This document shows positions 1 to 7,154 of a DNA stretch of 23,924 nt, in pieces. The DNA is from Prorocentrum cordatum (Eukaryota; Sar; Dinophyceae; Prorocentrales; Prorocentraceae). The stretch is from contig CAUYUJ010011253.1 of NCBI GenBank assembly GCA_963575745.1, positions 1 through 23,924 on the forward strand, given 5' to 3'. Position 1 is the stretch's first letter. Each line of letters opens with the position of its first letter. The notes under the pieces are model-generated. The model saw only the letters and a program-made list of their open reading frames with translations, made no database searches and was not told the origin of the DNA. A program made the translations under genes and the position numbers.

Positions 1-529
1 AGCCCAGAGCCACTTAGCTTCGACGAGAGCCGGGTAGCTAGTTGGAACACCTGGTGCGACCTAGCTGTGACAACAGCGTCTGCAGTTGACCCGCATAGTA
101 AGGACGGGCAACCTTCCCAAGGGTACGCTCGCATCCTTGCCTCCTCTGTCCATCCATCCTCCTCGGCCTCTATTTGGAGCATCGTGTGCGACCTAGCTGT
201 GGCAACAGCGTCTAAGGGGTCGCGACAGGCCTCGGAATACAATAGCGAACACTCATGCCACATTCATCTGTCAACGCCTCCCCCTCCCCCCAATGTTCAA
301 AGTTGGCGGTGGGTCTGATGAGTTGCACCTCGACCGCAGTCTCCCCCGCGCGTGCCTACTTTGAGTTTGGGGGGCAGGGGGGGTGTTCACTAATTGTTTT
401 CCTCCACCGTAGCTAGCGCCACTTGGCGTTTAGGTCCTACCTGCCCCGACCTGCCCCACGCAAGGGCCTGCGGGCAGGGTGGCACGCGCTCCTTGGAGAT
501 GCCCTCAGCCCTGCTGGCGATAAGGCGAA
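1..529. other. Non-coding stretch with a 28-bp direct repeat
   Basis: I see no credible gene here. A 28-bp segment beginning GTGCGACCTAGCTGT occurs at 54-81 and again at 186-213 with a single mismatch, a spacing of 132 bp. The rest is mixed-composition sequence that becomes C- and T-rich towards 529. The short open frames (61-83 codons) have no recognisable domain. Confidence 0.5.
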
Positions 530-860
530 GCCTCCTCCTCCTCCTTCTCCTCCTCCTTCTTCTCCTCCCCCCCCTATACACGTAACCCCCTCCCCCTCAT
601 CCTCCTGAGGGGTGGAGGATGAGGGCGGGGTGATCATGATCACGCTCCCGGTGGAAGAGGAGGCGAATGAGGACGAGAAAAAAGTTGTGGGGACACCTCC
701 TGGGCAGATGAGGAGAAGATTTGGGGGAGAATGGGGTGAAGGAGGAAGAGGAGGAGGAAGAGTGGAAGGAGAAGGAGGAGGTAGGGGAAGGCGATATAGG
801 AGGAGGAGGAGGAGGAGGAATAGGAAAAGGAAGAGGATGAGGAAGGCGAGCCAGTGTGGG
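530..860. repeat. CTC tract switching to a GAG tract
   Basis: From 530 to 605 the plus strand is CTC/CTT-rich. From 614 to about 860 it is GAG/GGA-rich. The polarity changes inside a hairpin at 594-625. Open frames through here read as poly-Leu/Pro/Ser or poly-Arg/Glu/Gly and are repeat artefacts. A 14-bp palindrome, GTGATCATGATCAC, lies at 630-643. Confidence 0.85.
594..625. repeat. 12-bp perfect inverted repeat (hairpin) at the CTC/GAG polarity switch
   Basis: CCCTCATCCTCC at 594-605 is followed by an 8-nt loop and the exact reverse complement GGAGGATGAGGG at 614-625. It sits exactly where the pyrimidine-rich strand becomes purine-rich, so the neighbouring tracts are themselves roughly inverted copies of each other. 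Confidence 0.85.
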
Positions 861-1039
861 CAGGAGAGGAACACAATCATAATGACAATGATATTCATGA
901 AGCGTGCACAGTAGGAATCGCATGCATAGTGATAGTAATGCTGACAATGCTGTTGCTAGTGAGAAGTTCAACTGCGTAATTAGAGCAACAACGACGAAAC
1001 ACTCAGGAGAAGGGTGAGGAGTGGAAGAGGAGGGGGAGG

Positions 1040-1165
1040 AAGGCCCTGAACTGCGACATCGTGACCTCCAAGAGGTCTGGACCCCTTCCCCAGGACTGGC
1101 TTCTCATCCCGAGCAGTTGTTTGTCTGCTCCTGGGTCCAGTGAGAGCCCACATAAGCCAAAATTT
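1040..1165 (+). repeat. Dispersed repeat family 1, copy A
   Basis: The core GTCTGGACCCCTTCCCC followed by GGCTTCTCATCCCGAGC is shared, with divergence, with segments near 12600, 13612 (inverted), 20860 (inverted), 21741 and 22340 (inverted). It has no reading frame conserved across copies that I can see. The family is about 120-160 bp and could be a SINE-like or other non-autonomous repeat; I do not recognise a named family. Confidence 0.6.
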
Positions 1166-1232
1166 ACAAGAGCTACAATAAGCCGTAATTGAACGGAGCA
1201 GGCTCCATCGCAACCAGCGAAGCTTGACGAAC

Positions 1233-1410
1233 TACAGTCGGACCTGAGCCAGAATAACATCCTTCAAGAACATAAGACTCTCCGTCGGCTGAAACAATCG
1301 GAACATCCAAGGGTATCCTCCCCCAGGTGCACAAAAACATCCAACAAGCACGAAGAACACTAGAGTACCCTCCCCGAACCGACCTCGACCTTATAGCTCG
1401 GTCCGACTGT
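1233..1410. repeat. Segment bounded by an imperfect 16-bp inverted repeat
   Basis: TACAGTCGGACCTGAGC at 1233-1249 is mirrored by the reverse complement of GCTCGGTCCGACTGTA ending near 1411. The two arms match over 11 bp perfectly (ACAGTCGGACC / GGTCCGACTGT) and over 16 bp if one base is skipped. The roughly 150 bp inside is A/C-rich and non-repetitive. The size and end structure resemble a MITE, but I see no target-site duplication, so this may be chance. Confidence 0.3.
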
Positions 1411-1411
1411 A

Positions 1412-1875
1412 AGTGAAAGTGAGGGTGAGCCCCAGGACCCCGTGGGCCTGCTCGAGGCTCTCCTCCTTGCCGCGCTGCAACTTATACATACCCAGGGGGT
1501 TGGCGCACCTCGAGCCCGCAGGAGCCCCCTTCGGCCTCGGGACCCGAACCATCGGACACACGCAGCTTCCCCACCCACAGAGCTCAGACCTCCAACGATG
1601 GGGCGACGACCGACTCGAGCTCGGGGGGCGGGGAATGCGTCGAATTGGGATGCAGGCCTCGACGAAGCCTGCTCCTCTGAGTGGCAAGACCAGGGTGGGC
1701 ATTACCTTTGCAAACAGCCGCTAGGCGCTACGTAGGGTTGACCCAGGCGAATGATTTTCTCTGCACGCTGGCACCACACCACGTGCAAAACAAAACTGGC
1801 GGTTCATGGACGAGCCCATGTACAGACGCTTACACGATTTCGTGCCCACCGAAAACAAAAACAATAAACTTATAA
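1412..1875. other. Non-repetitive GC-rich stretch, no recognised gene
   Basis: This is one of the few stretches here without simple repeats. Overlapping open frames of about 70-103 codons exist on both strands (for example 1391-1702 on minus and 1413-1724 on plus). None contains a domain I recognise, so it may be a fragment of an old element or of a host gene. Confidence 0.35.
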
Positions 1876-2280
1876 CGACGACGAGGAGGAGGAAGCAAGA
1901 GGGAGTGGGGGCGGAGGAGGGGCAAGAGGAGCTTAGAAGAGAGGGAGGTAGAGAGGGGGAGGAAGGGATGATGAGGAGGAGGAGGCGGAGGGCGGAGGAG
2001 AAGGGAGGAGACGATCAGGAGACGGCAGGCGGAGGAGTAGAGGGAGGAGGATGAGATGATGAGTAGGAGGAGGGAGGAGGAGGGAGTAGGAAAGGACAGG
2101 AGGATGAGGAAGGAGGAGGATGAGGAGAGGAGGAGGCGGGAGGAGGAAAGGAGGCAGAGGAGAAGGAGGAGAGGAGGATGAGAAGGAGGGAGAGGCGGGA
2201 GGGAAGGAGGAGGAGGAGCAGGATTGAGGAGGAGGAGGCGGCGGGAGGAGGAGGAGGGAGGAGGATGGAGGAGGAGGCGG
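1876..2280. repeat. GAG/GGA polypurine array
   Basis: About 400 bp of interrupted GAG/GGA repeats on the plus strand, with occasional GAT and GGC units. All six frames are low-complexity. Long open frames through it (for example 1830-2837 on minus) are produced by the repeat. Confidence 0.9.
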
Positions 2281-2466
2281 CGGAGCGGCAGGTGCGCAGC
2301 GCGAGAGCGTGACCTCCTGTGCGCACTGCCGCCGCAGGAGACCGGCGCCGGCGCCGCTGCCCAAGCTCCCGCGGCGGAGCGGCAGGTGCGCAGCGCGAGA
2401 GCGTGACCTCCTGTGCGCACTGCCGCCGCAGGAGACCGGCGCCGGCGCCGCTGCCCAAGCTCCCGC
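2281..2466. repeat. 94-bp tandem duplication, two near-identical copies
   Basis: The segment 2281-2374 is repeated at 2375-2466 with no visible mismatch until the last two bases. The unit is GC-rich and begins CGGAGCGGCAGGTGCGCAGC. A 94-bp period is not a multiple of three, so no single frame is conserved across both copies, which argues against coding. It lies between a GAG array on the left and a CTC array on the right. Confidence 0.9.
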
Positions 2467-2529
2467 CCGCCGCCAGGAAGATGGTGCGGTACCTTGGTCG
2501 AGGGCTGGCCCCTCGGCTCCCGCGAGCCG

Positions 2530-3067
2530 CTGCTGCTGCTGCAGCCAGCCCATCCTCCTGCTTCTGCTGCTGCTCTTCTCCTCCTCCTCACCATCATGCT
2601 CCTCCTCCTCCTCCTCCTCCTGCTCCTGCTACCTCCTCCGCCTCCTCCTCCTCCTCCTCCTTCTCCTCCTCCTCCTCCTCTCCTCCCCTCCTCCTCCCCA
2701 CTCCTCCTCCTCCTACTCGTCGTCCTCCTCCTCCTACCTCCCTCCTCCTCCTCCTCCTCCTCCTGCTCCTCCTCATCCTTCCTCCTCCTCCTCCCTCCGC
2801 CCTCCTCCTCCTTCTCCTCCTCCCGCTGGCTCCTCATCCTCCTGCCTCCTCCCCCTCATCCTCCCCGCCGCCTGCTCCCCCTGCTTCTCCTCTTCCCTGC
2901 CACCTCCTCCTCCTCTTTCCTCCTCCTCCGCTCCGCCACCATATCTCCTCCCGGCCTCCTCTCCTAAAGAAATCCTCCACCTTCTCCTCCTCCTCCTCCT
3001 CCTCCTCCTCCTCCTTCTCCTCCTCCTGCTCATGCTCCTGCTGCTCCTCCTTCTCCTCCTCTTTCTC
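2530..3067. repeat. CTC polypyrimidine array upstream of element 1
   Basis: About 540 bp of CTC/CCT repeats with short interruptions, beginning after a CTG run. It ends just before the candidate target-site repeat and the spliced leader. The orientation is opposite to the GAG array at 1876-2280. Confidence 0.9.
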
Positions 3068-3081
3068 CTCCGTTCCTTCTC
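3068..3081 (+). repeat. Left candidate target-site duplication of element 1
   Basis: CTCCGTTCCTTCTC lies two bases before the relict spliced leader and recurs exactly at 9465-9478, about 80 bp after the ORF2 stop. This is the length expected of a LINE target-site duplication. The sequence is pyrimidine-rich, so chance similarity is possible, but the shared CCGTTCC core is not simple repeat. Confidence 0.6.
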
Positions 3082-3083
3082 TT

Positions 3084-3105
3084 TCCGTAGCCATTTTGGC
3101 TCAAG
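3084..3105 (+). other. Relict dinoflagellate spliced leader (DinoSL)
   Basis: All 22 bases match the DinoSL sequence, from TCCGTAGCC to GGCTCAAG, with T at the variable first position. Dinoflagellate nuclear mRNAs receive this leader by trans-splicing, so its presence in DNA directly upstream of a gene marks reinsertion of a processed mRNA. It is followed by ATGCTC rather than a GT donor, so this is not an SL RNA gene. Confidence 0.96.
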
Positions 3106-3255
3106 ATGCTCTGTTCCACAGGGGAACAAGTGGATACCGCTAGTCCGCGGCCAGTGCCAGGGCGTTTCTGCCCGACAGTTTTGTTTCCAACCCTCCTGGC
3201 CCTGTGGCTGGCCTCGTTGCTCTCCCGAGCAGGCGAGGGACCATGGCGCCTGTGA
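3106..3255 (+). CDS. Upstream ORF starting at the spliced-leader junction (49 codons)
   Basis: The first base after the leader begins an ATG, which opens a 49-residue frame ending at TGA 3253-3255. The C-terminal half has a hydrophobic run, about residues 24-39 (TVLFPTLLALWLASLL), resembling a membrane or signal segment. It overlaps the ORF1 ATG (3243) by 13 nt in another frame. It may be a translated small peptide, a uORF limiting ORF1 translation, or chance; no homologue is recognised. Because this ATG is the first one on the trans-spliced message, scanning ribosomes would meet it before ORF1. Confidence 0.3.
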   Translation: MLCSTGEQVDTASPRPVPGRFCPTVLFPTLLALWLASLLSRAGEGPWRL

Positions 3256-4357
3256 GACGCGGCGGTGGCGGTGAGACCAAGCCCGACTGGTACTGCCGCC
3301 TCTGCAAGTACGAGCGTGGGCCCAAGATCGGCATGCCGTGCATCACGTTCGGCACCAAGCAGCTGTGTCACTTCTGCGGAGGGGCCAAGGACCGCACCTT
3401 CCTGGGCCATGTCCGTGGGGAGGAAGGTCTGCGCCGCGGCCACAGTGGCACCTCGGGGGCTGGTGGTGGCGCAGGCGCCGGCGCCGCTGGGCAGCACCTT
3501 GCAATGCAGAGGGAGCTCACCAGGCTGCGGGAGGAGCTCAAGACCCTGCGCGCGGAGGGCAAGAAGGGCCCCGTGGCGGAGGCGCCCAGTGGTGCTGACG
3601 CTGAGGAGAGTGCTGAGGGAGGAGACGAGCAGCGCAAGATCGAACATCTTGATTGCCAGCTACGGGTGCTGCGAGGCCTCTCCGACCCAGGGAAAGAGAT
3701 TCTTGACACGATCGAGCAGCTGGCGGCCCAGCGGCAGGTCTTGGCGGAGCAGGTGCGCGCCAAGAAGCCCGTTGTCGCGCAGTTGCTCACACTCCAGAAG
3801 AAGCTCAAGTCCAAGCAGGACGCCATCGGCAGGCAGGATGCAGCGGTGGCCAAGGCGCAGGAGGCAGTCACCGCGGCGCAGGCCGCGTTGGAGGCCGAGC
3901 GTGAGAAGGGCACAAAGCTGCGTGCTGATGCCGCCGAGCTGGAGGAGCAGGTGCGGGCGCTCAGCGCCCAGGTGCCCAAGCCTCCCGATGCGAAGGAGTC
4001 CGCGGGGGCCCCAGGTGGTGCGCCGAACCTCGATGGCTTGGCCGACCTCCTCAAGGAGCTGGGGGCGACGGGCGAGGTCACGGAGAAGTTCTTGGCCCAC
4101 CCCAAGATCGCGGCGTCCTTCGGCCCCAGGGCTGCGACGCGCGCGCGGCCTGCTGGTGATGGGGATCCTGGCGGCGTGGCAGCGACGCCGCCTGACGCCA
4201 GAGACTGCGCACGGCGGCGGACAAGGCGCCCCTCGAGCAGCTGCGGGACAGCATCGCGGCCGCTGGAGTCCAAGTCCCCACCGAGGAAGCGGAGATCAGG
4301 GCCAGGGCGCACCAGATCGCTGCGGCTGCCGGTGCTTGGGCCTACCGTGCCTACTAG
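3243..4357 (+). CDS. Element 1 ORF1: zinc finger and coiled-coil protein
   Basis: Likely the RNA-binding or assembly partner of the retrotransposon. The start at 3243 is in a good context (GACCATGG); an earlier in-frame ATG lies at 3204. Residues 16-45 contain a Cys zinc finger: WYCRLC, then Cys33, then CHFC at 42-45. Residues about 88-245 are rich in Leu, Gln, Glu and Lys with heptad character, consistent with a long coiled coil. After about 4136 the sensible reading moves from frame 0 to the next frame (GLLVMGILAAWQRRRLTPE) within a GCGCGC run, and again near 4195-4215. It then continues as AADKAPLEQLRD and ends AWAYRAY at the TAG 4355-4357. These two indels suggest decay or sequence error. 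ORF2 begins about 45 bp downstream. Confidence 0.72.
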
Positions 4358-4403
4358 GCGCCAGGAGCCGAGGCTTTGGTTGTTCTGGAATACCATACTC
4401 AGT

Positions 4404-7154
4404 ATGATGATGGGAGTATCTGGTAATACTAAGTACGGTGGCAGTGCGGACACTGTCAAAGGGGTGCTGACCACGGTCAATGTGTCATGTGCGAGAGGGC
4501 TCACCGAGTACCTCGCGGAGGACCCGAAGGGCGACATCTTCGGCGTGCAGGAGCACCGCGTCTTGGGCGACAAGTTGTGCTCCCTGCAGGGCCAGGTGAA
4601 GGACCTGGGTTTCCATGGTCTGTGGGCCCCAGGGGTGGCCACAGGTGGAGGCCCGCTGGATGTCTCGAGCGGCGTCGCGCTCCTCACGCGCAACGTCATC
4701 CCCGTGACGGCGCCGCCCTTCACGCCCTCCTACGTCCTGGAGGAGGCGCGGGTGTTGGCGGGCCACGTGCACTGGGGCGTGAAGGGTGGCATCATCGTTG
4801 TGGTGGTCTACTGCAGGCACTCAGTAGGCATGGGCGAGGACAACTCGGACACAGTCCACGAGCTGCAGCGCGACCTCAGGGTGCTCAACGCGCGCGGGCT
4901 GGACTGGGTCGTCATGGGCGACTGGAACATGGAGCTAGATGAGCTGAAGGGGCCATGGCTTGAGCAGGTGCGGGGCGTCCCGATCGCCCCGTCTGTGCCG
5001 ACCTGCTGGCAGACGGTGGAGGGCTCCTGCCTGGACTACCTCATCGTAGCGCCGAACCTGGACCCGAAGCTAGGCGAGGCATGGGTCACGATGGATGCGG
5101 CACTACACCCACACGTCCCCGTGCACGTGAACCTGGCCACGGTCGACCGTGAAGCCCTGGTCAGGGTCGCCGTCGAGCCGCGGGGGTTCACTGCGGTGCC
5201 GCCTGTGGGCGCAGCGCCCTTTCCTCATGACCGAGGGTGGCGGGCGGCGCTGCAGCTGGTCCTCGCGGCGGAGGAGCCTGGCCTCCTGGCGCAGGCGTGG
5301 GACGCTGTCGTCGGCATGGCGGAGGCCGAGCTCTGCAGCCGCTGGTACCTCACGGGGGTGGAGAAGCGGCAGCACACTGGCAGGGCGGGTGAGCCTGCCT
5401 TCAAGCTTGTCCAACCGACGCGGCAGCCGCCGAGACGGAGAAAGCTGTACGACCCGAAGGTCAGCGCCCACATGGTGGCGGCAAGGTGGGCGCGGCATCT
5501 GGATGCCGCACGCACGCGATTGGTCAAGTTGCTCGGGTGCGACCTCGAGGACCGCATCGAGAGGGCCGTGGACCTCATCCTCGAGACCCACCGCTACTAC
5601 GGCAATGTGGCGAAGTCGCAGCGCGTGCTCGGCCAGCTCTCGGAGGGCGTCGTGCAGTGGCTCCTGGGTGGCGTGGGCCAGATGAGCAAGAGGATGTGGA
5701 CCGCCCGGGTCGAGAAGATCGTGGCGGAAGCCGAGCGGCTCACCAGGCGCTACAATGGCGAGCGGGAGAAGGAGTGGCGTGCGTGGGCGGCCAAGAGCCT
5801 CACTGGCGGGGCGAGTGCTGCACACCGCTTCACGAGGCTACCCCCTGAGGCGGAGGCCCGTGGAGCCACCGCGCGGGCTAGCCCGCGCCAGCTGGCGGAC
5901 CGCGAGCTTGATGGATGGAGGGACGCGTGGGCCGTCCATGAGCATGGCGCCCTGGAGAAGCCCCCTGACTTTGACGACTGGGCCGAGCTCCCGAAGATGA
6001 GCATCGGTCACCTCAGACGTGCGGCGCTGTGTTTCAAGGGGCGCACCGCGGTGGGCCAGACGGGCATTGCACCACGGGCCCTCTGGCACCTCAGCGACAT
6101 TGGCCTGTGCGTGCTGTCGGCGCTCTTCAGCCAGTGCGAGAAATTGGGGGCATGGCCGACCGACAGGGTGCACACGGTGCTGGTGCGCCTGCCCAAGGCG
6201 AGCGGAGGGTGCAGGCTGATTGCCCTTGTGAACTCTTTCCTCCGTCTGTGGGCGAAGGCGCGCTCGACGATTTCGCGGGCCTGGCTCGACCAGGCGGACG
6301 TGCCCAATCTCCGGGGCACAGGTGAAGCTGGCAGGACCTCGACGGCGGCAGCTTTCCACCACAACCTGACGGCGGAGATCATGAACATCAACGGAGGGCA
6401 CAGCGTCACTGTGCTCCTAGATGCACGGAAGGCGTTCGACAGCTTGATTGGAGGCAGGCTGCTGGACGAGGCTCGGGCGATGGGGTCCCCACTACGCCTC
6501 ATGTGGGTCATCCTCAGGTATCACCACGTGCCGAGGCGCATCAGGGCGTTCGGCTCGATGTCGAAGAGCTTCACGGCGCACCAGGGCATCCTGGCGGGCT
6601 GCTCCCACTCGATGGCGGTGCTGGTGGTGGCGACGGCGCGGGCCTTGCGGCGGCTGGCGACGTATGACGCGATCCCGCGCACGCTTGCTGACGACACATC
6701 AGCCCAGTGGACCGGCACGGATCTGAGAGGCGTGCGCGTCCTGTGGCAGGCCGTCAAGCGCTTCAAGCATGAGGTCGGGGACGTGGGCCTCTTGCTGCAG
6801 GAGCTCAAGTCGGGCTATGTGGCGACGTCCAGGCAGAGCCGCGATGCAGCGGCGCAGTTTGGCAGGCGGCTCAAGATGGGCTCGCAGCCGCACATGAGGA
6901 ACCTTGGCCACGACCTGAGTGGGACCAAGGCCTGCAGGAAGGTCGTCAAGGCCAGGCCCAAGAACGTGAGGCCGCGGCTGAGGCGCGCGGCGAGGCTACG
7001 ACGAGCTGCTGGAGGGCGTGCGGCGTGCCTGTGGCAGGCGGGCCTGCTGCCTGCTGCCGCCCATGGAGCGGCGGTGGGCGGGGTGGCCCCCTCCGAGCTT
7101 GCCGCGCTGCGCTCGGAGGCGGCCCGACTTGCTGGGGCCAGGGCCGAGGAGGCA
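4404..7154 (+). CDS. Element 1 ORF2, 5' part: endonuclease and reverse transcriptase
   Basis: This part encodes the enzymes that nick the target and copy the element RNA. The start is one of three consecutive ATGs at 4404. The N-terminal domain (residues about 15-245) is an exonuclease-endonuclease-phosphatase fold: VQEHR (Glu50), VMGDWNMEL (Asp173, Asn175), CLDYLIV and HPHVPV (His237). The usual Ser-Asp-His is replaced by His-Pro-His. A linker of about 300 residues follows. The RT domain has LPKASGGCRLIALVNS, motif A LLDARKAFDSL (Asp673, 6420-6422), motif B HQGILAGCSHSM and motif C LADD (Asp763-764, 6690-6695), where most relatives have YADD. All catalytic Asp residues are kept. The frame is open without a stop to 7271, but the meaningful reading leaves it at about 7140-7154. 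Confidence 0.92.

Noticed and set aside
630-643. 14-bp palindrome GTGATCATGATCAC as a binding site
   Set aside because: No gene or second copy nearby supports a regulatory role.
1391-1724. Overlapping frames of about 103 codons on both strands
   Set aside because: No domain recognised and no way to choose between strands; kept only as an unexplained non-repetitive stretch.
3084-3130. An SL RNA gene rather than a relict leader
   Set aside because: The leader is followed by ATGCTC, without the GT splice donor expected directly after it in an SL RNA gene, and it leads into a retrotransposon ORF.
1830-3274. Several long open frames (up to 335 codons) across GAG and CTC arrays
   Set aside because: They translate to poly-Arg/Glu/Gly or poly-Leu/Ser/Pro. 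Trinucleotide arrays keep several frames open on both strands at once, so length is no evidence of coding.
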